In this document: positions 46,894 through 57,977 of the stretch, one piece after another
How the letters are laid out: each line of letters opens with the position of its first letter
Numbering within the stretch: the stretch's first letter is position 1
Notes under the pieces: model-generated
The model's input: the letters and a program-made list of their open reading frames with translations, nothing else
What the model was told of the DNA's origin: nothing
Database searches by the model: none
Program-made: the position numbers and the translations under genes
NCBI GenBank assembly: GCA_015680905.1
Contig: CM027383.1
Coordinates: 85,779,001-85,843,000, forward strand
DNA length: 64,000 nucleotides
DNA from: Coptis chinensis
Taxonomy: Eukaryota > Streptophyta > Magnoliopsida > Ranunculales > Ranunculaceae
Direction: 5' to 3'

Positions 46894-48385
46894 TGATAAC
46901 CCGTAAAAACTCAATTAGATTACTCTAACCTTATTCTTACGGTATCAATATTTTATTTCCTACTCTCACATATAGATTCATGCAATATATATAGAGTCAG
47001 GATTCGTTCCACTCTTAACTCTCAAGACTTAAACAAATTCAATTGAACAAACACAAAGAACAATGGTGAGAGTAATGTGTTATAAGAAATTTCTATTCTA
47101 CGATTATACTACGGATTCAATTTATACTAACAAGACGCGATAATTCAAATAACAAGGTATGAACTAAAATGATTCAATGATAAGGAATTAGGGGGGATTT
47201 GAATCCACCTTAACTCGACTAAATTTACTAACGATGAATCGTCGTAATCCGAATTGAACTGCTACGCAGAACAATTGGTTCTTCCTAATCCCTAGTGTTC
47301 ATGGTAATCTCTACCAACTAACATCTAGCATATATGTGAAGTATTCAACCCCATTCTCATGGTCGACTAATTACTTCTAGAGTTGAATGGGAAATTATGA
47401 CTATTCTACGCTAATCGAAATCAAGCTTCATCAAGGTTTTTCAAATGGAGGTTTAGCCGAGAATCATAAGATTATCATTTCTCATGGAATCTAAACAAGA
47501 CATAATATAAAGATTTGAACTTTACTTGTTTAAACTCAATTCGAAACTACTCATGCAATAATTGAATTAAACTAATAATGACAAATAAGTAAATCTAAGT
47601 ATTTAAGCTAATAAATAAATGAAAATGAAACTAGATTATGGAGAACTAATTAACTTTATTTATCTAATGAATAGCAATAACAATAATTTAATACTGAATT
47701 TAAGGCAAGAATAAAAACTAATTAATTAATCTAAAACTAGATCTAGAACTAAGGTTTAATGGCTACTTTTCTTATCCTAACCTAATTTATTTTCTAACCT
47801 AACTATCTACCATTAACAAAGAGTCAAGCTTTTGTTTTTATACTTTCAGATCCAAAAATCGTGCATGGGCTTGGAGCCATGTTTTGGGCCAGAAAATTGG
47901 GCCCAAAACCCAATTTCTTTAGTCCAAAATGGGCTCTTCAGCTGCAATTGGCTTCGACAAATGTTTCATCCACTTTTGCTCCTCTGATTGGATCAAGGCT
48001 TGGACCATTGAAAAGCTCTTCCGAGCCGGTCGTTTTGACGTAAGGTAGGCCCAATTCCAAGGTCTGAGTCCAAAGATATGGTCTTCGGAAGTTCTGCTGA
48101 CTTTGTGCACTGTTTCTGCCCGCGTGGACTTTGACTTTTCATCTTTTGACCGGGCTTTAGAGAGGCTTTGTCTTCTTGAAAATTGGCCTTTAATCACAGA
48201 ACTCCTTAGCAACTGACCTTTGCTCCTTTATCTCGCTAAAGTGGCACATTTCTGCACATAATGGACTTTGAAGCCTGGAATGCATAAAAACACGTAATCA
48301 GTATTAACTCTTACTTATTATTCACATAATTGGTCTAAAAGTACGATTGTTAAGGGGTTAAAACTACAGTTTTGGGCTCTTATCA
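46894..48385 (-). mobile_element. Solo LTR related to element 3
   Basis: 1492 bp, TGATAACCCGTAAAAAC to TTGGGCTCTTATCA, flanked by the perfect duplication GTACA (46889-46893, 48386-48390). Blocks such as AATTAGGGGGGATTTGAATC and GTTAAGGGGTTAAAACTACA are shared with the element 3 LTRs, but divergence is clearly larger. A single LTR between intact duplications means the internal part was lost by LTR-LTR recombination. Orientation is inferred by analogy with element 3. Confidence 0.93.
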
Positions 48386-48741
48386 GTACACTTAGTCTTA
48401 TATCATATGATATCTTGATTGACATTTTATTATTCTTATGATATCGATCGTTTTGCTTTTGTTGATGTTGGACTATCTCTCTCATGTATGTCTGAATAAT
48501 GGTTGTGGTTTGAATTGAAGCCATTGCATTGTTTGGATTGAATTGGTAAAAATAAGAAAATCTTAATGTTTCTCTTTTTCTTGGCATAGGTATCTCCAAC
48601 AAGGTGTGAAGAAGAAAGGCAAACAAGGTGTGAAGAGGAAGGGCAAAGTGGCATCACTATTTGTCTCTAAGAATGTCTTTTGAAGTATGATGATCTGAAG
48701 ACTAATCACGAGTGTTTGACGTGAATATGATTTGGTCACAA

Positions 48742-49223
48742 CACTAGTAGAAAAAAGGCTTTTTGTGACTGTTTTAAAATGTTATTTTGTGATCGTTACA
48801 TTTAAAGCGGTCACAAATGGCGCGAAAAAGGGTTTTGTGGATTTGTTTTAAAAGTTTTTGGTGCGTCGCTTCGAAACGGTCACAAGTGGTTTTTTTCTAA
48901 AGAAAGTGTATATGTGTGGAGAATTATTTGTGACTATTTCACTAAAATAGTTACATATCATCCGACCATTAAGTGACCGTTGGACCCACTATTTGACCCA
49001 ACTAGTTTTTGGTCCAGCACGCCCACAACTCCACTAAAACAACTAATTCGAAATACAACACGCCCACTTTATGTCATTGTCTTATATGACCCATTCAATT
49101 TTCGGTCAGTGCCACCACAACTTAACTAAAAAATAACTACTTAGACCACACAAATTAGACACACCAACATAGCCCAGTGAGACCACATTCCATCAAACAC
49201 TTCCAGCACAGTGACGCGTATGT
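48742..49223 (+). mobile_element. CACTA left terminus A with subterminal repeats
   Basis: Begins CACTAGTAGAAAAAAGGC, followed by GTGACTGTTTT, GTGATCGTT, GCGGTCACAAATGG and AACGGTCACAAGTGG motifs. It is homologous to 22731 and resembles the inverted right end at 55025. The 3 bases before it are CAA and those after 55025 are TAA, an imperfect duplication. Confidence 0.72.
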
Positions 49224-49430
49224 CACTACACCATAACATTGAATTTGCAACATCTAGTAAAATCGATTGCTAACACTTATTCATCCGTTACAATGTTTGT
49301 CACACATGAATTCCGTTAGCAATCTTGCCAACCCTTACATATTCTATAGGCAAATACTTGCTCTATTTCGTAACATTTACCCAATATTAAGTGACGGATA
49401 TTAAAGTGTAACCAATTGGCAAAAAAAATA
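49224..49430 (+). mobile_element. CACTA left terminus B with subterminal repeats
   Basis: Begins CACTACACCATAACATTG, then ATTTGCAACA and motifs such as GCTAACACTT, CGTTACAATG, CGTTAGCAAT and CGTAACATTT. Over the first 29 bases it agrees at 23 positions with the inverted right terminus at 62347. Confidence 0.75.
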
Positions 49431-49483
49431 AAAGAGAACTGGAAAACAAATGAAAATGGGTGAAAACTTTTGGGAGGGGAGGT

Positions 49484-49567
49484 TTTTCATTCTCGCGCTC
49501 ATCTCTCACGCACACCCTTTCAATAACAAAACAGAAAAGTGAAGAGGTAAACCGCTACCACTGCTGC

Positions 49568-49599
<32 letters not shown>

Positions 49600-49850
49600 C
49601 TAGTGTTGCCCACTGAGGTAAGTCGTCATCTTCTCCTTTTTATTCTCCTTCATTTTCTTAATCTTCTCTTCTTCCTCCTTTCCAACAATTAGTGTTTTGG
49701 CTAAAGTGTTTGATTTACACCATCAATTGCTCAAGAAAGCTTCTTTTTTGTCCAAGGTAACATTTTGTTTAGTGAATCTTCTTTCAATTACGGTTTCTAG
49801 TGTTTCCATTTTTCGAAAAAAGGAATTAGCTTTTGGGTTTGTGTATACAT
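49484..49850 (+). repeat. Duplicated leader exon, copy 1
   Basis: Pyrimidine/purine-rich leader (TTTTTCATTCTCGCGCTCAT), a CCG/GCC trinucleotide run (49562-49602) and a strong donor GAG|GTAAGTCGTC at 49617. It repeats at 51162-51495 with the donor conserved. It looks like the 5' untranslated exon of a CACTA gene. Confidence 0.65.
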
Positions 49851-51161
49851 ATGATTATAAGGGTGTGTGTTCATGATTACTAGTGTAATCTGTCAACCAT
49901 GGCCAAAGTTTGCGTCATTATATGATAGATTTTAGTTTATATTCATAATCTCATGCTATACTATGTGTATCACTGACAAGGGTGGGAAATCTGCTCTTGT
50001 TGGCTTCGTTCCCTTTGATACTATAGCAAATCTGTAAATTTTTCACTTTGATTTCAAGGTAATAGTTAAGTTAACAAAATTGTAGGTTTTGAATCTAATC
50101 ACTTTAGGTTTTAAATTATGTACGAAAGTTTTGTTCTTCAAGTGTAGTGTCATATTTTGAAGATGGGTGTTTCTTTGAAATGATAGGTTGCTTCTGTTGA
50201 CACTTAGATAGTATATTTTTATTGTTGGCCTTCTCCAAAAAGCTTGATGAAGTCCTCATTTAGATTCTTGACTCGATAATTGGTCTGCATCTCTCGAAAG
50301 TTGATAGGTAGTAAAACATGATTGCACAGATATGCATTTTGTAGCTTTAGATTTTAGCTTTTGGCCTGATCTAGGTTGTTGTATATACCCTGTTATCTAT
50401 CACTCACAAGCTGAATGGTTCTACATTAATTGTATCATTAGCATGTTTATGTCTTAGTTACTCTTAGTTGGGTAATACATGCGTTTACACTACACCAAAT
50501 CAGAAAATATAAGACACTATATACGCTGGCCTTTCTTTGTTATTGAGTACTGACCCATACACAGACATCTTTGTTAATTCGTGCAAGCAAGTATCTCGTG
50601 ATGAATGTTTATTGCTCCCTGTTCTATCTTTTTGAACTAATTTGATATCTCATTTGTTACTCCATCGTACCCTTATAATTATGAATATGTGAATGAAAGA
50701 AACCTATGTAGCTAATTGTTTTGAATTGTATTTCCTTAAAGTTTGCTTTGTGGGTAAAAAGAAAAATTTAGTTTGGGTGGACTGTTTTGAGCTGAACTAA
50801 CAACCTATTTAGTAGTTTTTTTTTTCAATGTGTAAAATACAATAGACTTATGCATGGTCGATGGAAAATGAAGTATGTAAATGTCAACTTATCAGCCATC
50901 GTCTTACTAATACCTTATTGCAATTCATTTTTACAATTATGTTAGGGATTGCCTTGGGCTATAGTGCCTTCATTGTTGAATGAATCATCACATATTCATT
51001 TTTATTACGATTAACTAGCATACCTGATTGTGCATCGAATATAACTCTTGGCATAAGTTGCAGGCCAGATAGAAGTATAGAACTCTTTTCACATGTTCTC
51101 GTGCTTTGTAACTTTGTGAATCATTTGAAGTGCAAGAACTTCAGTGACCTATTTCAATGGG
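49851..51161. other. Intron-like sequence between the duplicated leaders
   Basis: AT-rich, stops in all frames, no family match. Confidence 0.5.
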
Positions 51162-51495
51162 AATGTTTTTCATTCTCGCGCTCATCTTTCACCCTTACAA
51201 TAACAAAAGAGAAAAGAAAAGAGGTAACCGGCAGAGAAAACTACTACTGCTGCTACCGCCGTTGCTAGTGCTTCCCATCAAGGTAAGTCGTCATCTTCTC
51301 CTTCATTTTCTTAATTATCTTCTCTTCTTCCTCCTTTGTAACAGTTAAGGTTCTAGCTTTTACACAATTAATTGCTCAATCTGCTCACTTCTTGTCCAAG
51401 GTAATGTTTTGTTTAGTGAATCTTCTTTCATTTACAGTTTCCAGTGTTTCTATTTTTCGAATAAAAGAATTAGCTTTTGGGTTTGTCTAGACGTA
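51162..51495 (+). repeat. Duplicated leader exon, copy 2
   Basis: TTTTTCATTCTCGCGCTCAT again, a shortened trinucleotide tract (CTGCTACCGCCGTTGCTAGTG) and AAG|GTAAGTCGTC at about 51281, followed by the same downstream intron start. Confidence 0.65.
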
Positions 51496-52190
51496 TGATT
51501 ATTATGGTATACTGTGTATAATCTGTACTACATCCAGTCTCCTTGTCCTAAGCAAGAACTTTATGTACTTTATGTATGACAATGTCTAATTTTGCCTTAC
51601 TATCTTCCTTTTCCCTTTGTTTTTTTTATAATTTTATTTTCATTTTATTTTTTTTCATTTACAATAACTCAATAAGTACATAGGTTACATTGTGCAGATC
51701 TAAGAGAAATCAAATTACAACAATAGTTCCATTACATTTGAGAGGATATAATCACAAAGAAAAGTGTAGTAAGTCTTAGAAGTAAACAATGTTAGATCGC
51801 ATATTTGCGACTAGATCCATCTTCTGATCATTGTTGTGCTTATTGAAAATTGAAACATGTTTCCTGTTTTAGTATCTGTACTACGCAGAACATACATCGA
51901 GGTTACCTTTTTATTGGTGTACTTTTTTTGAAGGTATAGTGCAAGAGTATGTAAACTAATGTTTCCCATTGCCAAGCTAGTACACTTAGCTTATCCCTTC
52001 ATACACTTATTCCACTCTGTATCTTTGCCTTTACATCTATGTTAAATGCATTTCCTTTGTTTTTCCTTTGTCTTTTTCTAGTATATATCTTCACTGACTA
52101 GGATTTCCTTTGTAGTCATAATAGACCTTTGGTTTTTTTTTTTTTTTTTTTCCAAATCGGATGGATCTTTGAGTATAGTATTATTCAGCT

Positions 52191-53514
52191 CTTTGGAACC
52201 TAAGGATGCTGAGACATCTGTTAAGGTGAATAATACCGAGAGGGATTCTCCTCATTTGAGAAAATCAAACCTCAAAAATTTGAAGGATAATATTGTTTTT
52301 GGAAGACTCATTGGACAGGTTCAAGCTCTCACCCCCTCTCTATCTACCTATATGCTTATGCCATAGTTGTTCAATTGTGGACTATTCTAATGTTGAGAAC
52401 ATCTGAAAAATCATGCACTACGCACTGCACTGTTTGACTGTGTCCTGTAAACTCACCATGATACAATAACCTAGTGGAAGGCACAGTGATAAAGCTCTAG
52501 CCAATACAAGAGTGATATAATCTGCGTTCAAATGTTTCTAAACCTTCTAGTTCTGTTTTGGTGTTCACAGAACATATGTCTATATCATTTACGGTTTACA
52601 CGTCATGCTAAAATAAACTCTTATTTCTTAAATAAATAAGAACTGAAGTACAAAGCCTATCAAATAGGTCCTAAGAATGTTTTTGGTAAATGTATTCTCA
52701 TTTTCCTGATATTATATACCTACATTACGATGAACTTAATCAGTTATTTCATGTAGTTTTCACTAGAAAGATCACCCTGGACATCCAACAGACACAATTA
52801 CTTTCAGCTATCTGTATTCATTACGTGAACTGTTAATTGTAAACAAATATGGTATTCTCACTTTCAATAGACATTAGAATGTAAAACAACTGCAGCAATA
52901 CGTTACCTTTTCTAAAACAAAGAACTACTTGCATTAGAAGCTTTTCATGTATGCAGTATCCCTTGGAATGTCTAATTTTTGAATTTCTACTAATATATTG
53001 GAGGAAGATATCCTATATCTATCTTTTAATGTGCGTGAATGAAAACTTTGGACATAGGATAGGAGCATATTTGCGTTTGTGGATGTAATAGGCATGATGC
53101 TTGGTGAATCTAACTGACAAACTTATTAGCAGGTTTCACCTCCTTCAAGTTCAATTCTAGAGCTTTATGCAGTTGGGCTCTGCTATACTAAAAACACTAG
53201 TCTTCAGCCTAGCTGCATTGGATCCGAAGGTTTATTATCTGAGTCATTGATTACGCTTCCTATTCGTGGTGGGGATGATATTCTATACTTGAACGATGTG
53301 CTTTGTTCTTTAGCAGATTATTTTCATGGTGGAACTAATAGCTATGTATCATGTGAGTGTTCTGTAAGTTGCAAGCATGAGCTCGGAAGAGTTTCTTTTC
53401 TTTCATACTTAAAGGCTTTGGCATTCTTATGTCATCCATTTGGGGAATTAGCACAAGCAATATTCTTCTCCCTGAGAAGAAATTTCCTACATTTTCTCCC
53501 AACCTGACTATTAT
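52191..53514 (+). pseudogene. Two in-phase exons of an unidentified protein
   Basis: Exon 1 (about 52191-52318; acceptor ATTATTCAG, donor GGACAG|GTTCAA) encodes SLEPKDAETSVKVNNTERDS ... LKDNIVFGRLIGQ. Exon 2 (from about 53133 after TTATTAGCAG) continues in phase with VSPPSSSILELYAVGLCYTK, then LITLPIRGGDDILYLNDVLC, CECSVSCKHELGRVSFLSYL and HPFGELAQAIFFSLRRN, and stops near 53506. The splice sites, phase and composition argue for a real gene piece. I do not recognise the family and it is not a CACTA transposase domain I know. It may be the element's own product or another captured fragment; unlike the fragments at 56-62 kb it is on the plus strand. Confidence 0.5.
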
Positions 53515-53934
53515 TTTAGATGCATTCCAATAGTATTCTGATGCTTGTCATACTCATTTCAGGTATTTCTTTGGTCACTTTTCGGTACATTTCTTCTTGT
53601 TCACAACACTCATGATATTTTTCATAATAGTTTTATGTTATAACCTTGTTGCTTCTTATATTCCAGCTAAAAAATCTTAGTCATAAAAAGGTTTTTACCG
53701 ACAGTCCGACAAGGAGATAAATGAAGTTTGAATGGATTTTGTTAAGTTCATCCAAGAATGTATTATGAATTATTCTCAAGACGAAGATGAACTATAATGT
53801 TGAAGACATATGTGGTCGGGTGATCGACTTTAACGAGATTAGGTTATTTTTTCATTTGGATTTGGATTAAGTTGATTAAATTTATATGAATTAGATTGGA
53901 AATGTGTTATTTACTTCATTACGTTTTATGATTA
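53515..53934. other. Sequence between the unidentified exons and the CACTA 3' repeats
   Basis: No reading frame of note; likely 3' untranslated or intronic. Confidence 0.45.
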
Positions 53935-55025
53935 AGTACAAATATATATTGGTTATCCAAAGAGATTGGAATGTTTCAATGAAATTAGCACTATATATGA
54001 GTGTACTTGAAATTTAATAGATCATATTCAGGTATGTAGTTTATTCAGGTGTGCAGTTTATTGCAGGTCCCCAATTTTGTGAGTTTTCATATATATTTAT
54101 GTTTTTTTTTTCTCTTTTTAATAAAAAAAAAAAACAATATATACATATCATTGTTTTACCCAAACCGTCATGACTGATGGTACTTTTTATGACTGTTAAA
54201 AAGGATGAATACATAACAGTTTATTTAAAACCGTCACAAATGATATGATTTGTTGTGACGGTTTTTGAGCAGTTGTTACCGTTTTTTTATGGTTTTATGA
54301 CCGTTAAAAAAGATGAATGCATAACCATTTATTTAAAACCGTCACAAATGATATGATTTGTTGTGACGGTTTTTGAGCAGTTGTTACCGTTTTTTTATGG
54401 TAGAGAGAGGCTAGTCTGGAACAAATATTTGTGACGGTTTTGAGAAAAAAATAAATGACTCTTACTCCGTCACGGTTTTGGAAAAAAAAAAAATGACAAA
54501 AGACTTTTTGTGACGGTTTTTAACAATGCATAAACATTTCTTAATCCATTCATTTGTATATTATTAAGTACTTATTGATTACCTAAGTCTTATGTCTATT
54601 TTTGCTACTGGAATGTTTAATGGAGTTAGCATTTATGAATACTATTTGAATTTTAATGGATTATATTTCAGGTGTATATTTATTGCAAGTCCAATTCAAT
54701 GTGAAATGTCTGTTTTCAAATATAGTACAAGTTTTTTTTTTTGAAAAAAATAACATTTATCATGGTTTTGCCAGAACTGTCACAAAAGATATATTTTTTT
54801 GTGACTGTTTTTTAGTATTTGTTATAGTTTTATGTGGTGGATATATGTTTCTCTAGAGGAAATATTTGTGACGGTTTTGGGGGGAAAAAATATTTGTGAC
54901 GGTTTGGGGGGGGGGGGGGGGGAAATAATGACCCCCACTTGGTCACCGTTTTGGGAAAAAAAAACGTTCACAAAAGACTTTTTGTCATTGTTTTTAACAC
55001 TGACGTAAAGGCTTGTTTGTTAGTG
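53935..55025 (-). mobile_element. CACTA right terminus A with duplicated 3' region
   Basis: Ends GGCTTGTTTGTTAGTG (55025); inverted this is CACTAACAAACAAGCC. Motifs GTGACGGTTTT and AAACCGTCACAAATG recur throughout. Bases 54188-54284 and 54297-54392 are a direct duplication (period about 109). A larger block (GGAATGTTTCAATG..TTATTGCAGGTCC at 53970-54070 and 54610-54690) shows the 3' region is itself duplicated. A 17-base G run lies at 54906-54922. Confidence 0.72.
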
Positions 55026-55065
55026 TAAATTCATAAATCTTAATAATAATTTTGTTATTCCGATA

Positions 55066-55915
55066 CAGCTAAAAATTCTAAATTCTCAACATTCTAGACG
55101 TGGTGCTATTGAGCAGTGACTAGTCTCTCCTTTTTCATTCCTCACTTTTTCATTCTTTTATTTTTTATCCTCTTCTCTCTTTAACCAATTAATTTCTTAC
55201 TGATTAAAATAAAATTTGATATTTCTATTAATTATTTCCTACTTTTCCCATTGAAAAAAAAAAGTAGGAAATAATTAATAGAAATATCGAAATTTCCTTT
55301 AATCAATAAGAAATTAATTTGCTAAAGAAAAAAGAGGATGAAAAAAAAAATGAGAGAGTAATGAATGGAAAAGAAGAGACTTATCCCTACTCAATAACAC
55401 CAAGTTTGGGATGTTGAAACTTGAAATATAATTCAAATGGAATTTTATAATTTCTGAAAATTCGGAAGGGTATCAAAATAATAAAATAGAACAAAAAATT
55501 ACCAAAAACTGTAGATTTTGAATGTTACTCCGAATATATTGAAATTCTGATAAGAGTTTCAGTTTTTTTATAAACTTTCAAAATTCACGGATTCCAAAAT
55601 CATGACCAATGCGGTGAGGTGTTGAACTGAAATAACCAAACGTGTACGGTAAAATCGTAAATACGGAAAGAATAATGGTTGAGTTTTGAGTCCCACTTTT
55701 CCAGACGTCACAGAAGGCAACAAAGTGGGCGAATGAAGACAAACTTTGGAGCCCACGTTTACATAAAGCAAGTCAAATTTAAAATTATATATATACTCTT
55801 GTCTTAAAATTTATTTACTTAATACATATTATATTTTGGCTACATAAATTAGTAGAAAGTGAGAAGGCAAATTTGGAAAAGAAAAAAATCCAGTTAACCC
55901 AAATGCTACTGTTAC
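55066..55915. repeat. Foldback made of two head-to-head copies of repeat R
   Basis: 55066-55255 parallels 22456-22690 and 55256-55915 is the inverted full R unit. The centre is CTACTTTTCCCATTG followed by an A-run and AGTAGGAAATAATTAATAG, so the two arms can pair for about 190 bases with mismatches. Confidence 0.78.
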
Positions 55916-56566
55916 ATACTTACACGAGTTCTCTTTACAGGTAAAATATACCAACCGAAAAAAAATAAAAAAGAGAAAGACATGTAGTCTGATGGTTTCT
56001 AATATTTCAACCATTTCTAATATAATATTGATGAAAATTTTGTATTATTTCAACCACTTCTAAGATATGGAAAGCAATCAAAAATTCAGAATCATAAATA
56101 TACAGAGACACATATTGTTACAAACAAATTTATGTGGCTATAATAGTATTATTTATCATTGAGGAAACACATGGTCGACTTAAACACTTACTACCACACT
56201 TACTAGAACTGCAATGTGATTTATTTACATTGAATTAGTACTCCGAATATGTAAATGCATCAACAAATTGAATTGTAAACAAAAACAAAAGTTTACCATT
56301 TGCCATGATTATTGTCTACCACATCCAAGATTCCCAGGTCTCATCGGAAATATCATATGTCTACTTTGCTTGAAAAGACCAGGATGGAGATCTTCTCAAA
56401 AGTCAATCATTTTTTTTTCTAAGAAAAATAATTTTAAATTAATGAAAAATCCACAAAAGCATCGTATCTAGTAGTGAAACCCAAAACTCTGAGAATGAGT
56501 AATGTAGATTAGCCCTTTAGTTAAACATTCATCCTCAAATATAAAAATTCAAAGGAAAATAAGTAC
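55916..56566. other. Sequence between repeat R and the captured gene fragments
   Basis: AT-rich with no recognised feature. The missing Rab1 C-terminal exon (prenylated cysteines) was looked for here and not seen. Confidence 0.45.
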
Positions 56567-57155
56567 CTGGTTCTTGATCTCAGAAGCCATGGCCATAAAA
56601 GCTTGTTCTACATTTGTAGAACTTTTGGCACCGGTTTCCATGAATGGAATTCCAATTTCATCAGCAAAAGCCTAAACACGTATAAGAATAGATGTCAGAC
56701 AAAGCTGACCTTTTTTCTCCATATACTAATATTATACAAATGCAAATTGAGATAACATAAAGAGGGATTGGGAGAAAACGTTCTCCAACAAAAAGAAATA
56801 TAGTAATCATTAAAAACAAAATGTGAAGGATAACAAGTTCTACCTTGCCTATCTCATAGGACACCACTTTTTTATCAGTTAGGTCACACTTGTTACCAAC
56901 CAGAAGCTTGTTTACATTCTCACTAGCATAGCGATCGATTTCGTTTAACCAATATTGCTTAACATTGTTAAAGCTCTCCTGGTCTGTAACGTCATAAACT
57001 ACCTAAAAACAAATACAAACACAATGAGCCAGTACTAGCGTAAGAATATCCAAAGTAAGGTTAAAACTGCGGGATTCACTTACTATAATGGCGTGTGCAC
57101 CACTATAATAGTTGTTGGTGATTGTTCTGAAGCGTTCTTGCCCATCAGTATCCCA
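56567..57155 (-). pseudogene. Rab1/RabD GTPase fragment, three consecutive exons
   Basis: Rab1 proteins drive ER-to-Golgi vesicle transport. Exons 57155-57084, 57002-56844 and 56671-56567, all phase 0 and open, encode [65 protein letters not shown] and [20 protein letters not shown] ... [14 protein letters not shown]4 (NKCD) is intact. G3 reads DTDGQ where Rab1 has DTAGQ, G5 reads TGAK instead of TSAK, and a Tyr codon is inserted before WLNEIDRY. The P-loop exons upstream and the C-terminal Cys exon are missing, so the product could not bind GTP or membranes normally. Introns are retained with good splice sites, so this is a genomic copy, not a processed one. Confidence 0.88.
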
Positions 57156-57977
57156 CTGCATGATAAAGAAGGGAAGTTAATAATTGTATTAAATGAATGA
57201 AGAGAAGAAGGGAAAAAAGAGGTTACACTCCTCTCAGAGAGGAGAAGTTTGATCACGCAAATAGCAGAGAACTATATATTGTCTATATGGCATTTTCCAC
57301 TTATATATCCATGGGGATCTACCATTTGTCAAGCATCTACCTTATGCACCCCAATTCAGTGATTCAGAACATGGATTCAATTATATCCCCAGCTCTACTT
57401 GTTGCTCTGTGCTGGCTGGCCTGGGAGAACATAGGATTCCCATGTCATCTCTCAAAGACAAGGAAAAATATCTGAAAAGTCCATCCACATATTATCGATG
57501 AGCGGTACCGATCCCGATTTCCGGCTTTAACGACATTAAAATTGATTGATTTGCAATCATTTTCAAGATATTAAGGCGTCCGATTTCCTTGGGAAATACT
57601 CTCTTTCCAATTTCCTGGTGTTTAAAATCACAAAAGATAAGATCCAGTCGAGATGATTTGGAGCATTTAAGATTGTAGAGAGGAGAACTCCTAATCTGAT
57701 TACTATAAAAATTAAACAAGTAATGTAAAACACGTAAAACTAGCAAAAGGATGCATCATTGCAACAAATCAAAGCTCATGAGGGTACTATTGGGATGTGA
57801 GGAGAACATTATTGAAGGATGGTGTCTTTAGGTAACATTTGCCTTTGCTTAAAAGATTGGGTGAAAATGACAAGACTCTATCATAAGAATTAAAACCATA
57901 AAAGTTTAATAGGCGTGTGGAACTGGGTTTGAACTAAAGAAGGTTTATACCATGCAAAAAGAATGGTCCTCACTTAC
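57156..57977. other. Spacer between the Rab1 and ABC1K fragments
   Basis: A minus-strand frame at 57746-57492 contains IGKRVFPKEIGRLNILKMIA, faintly like a leucine-rich repeat. It is too little to assign and may be part of a further captured fragment. Confidence 0.35.

Noticed and set aside
22731..55025. A single giant CACTA element from 22731 to 55025
   Set aside because: The termini are of one family, but a second left end at 48742 is closer and better preserved; no target duplication supports the larger pairing.
57492..57746. Leucine-rich-repeat (resistance-gene) fragment on the minus strand
   Set aside because: Only one LRR-like stretch (VFPKEIGRLNILKMIA) with no NB-ARC motifs; too weak.
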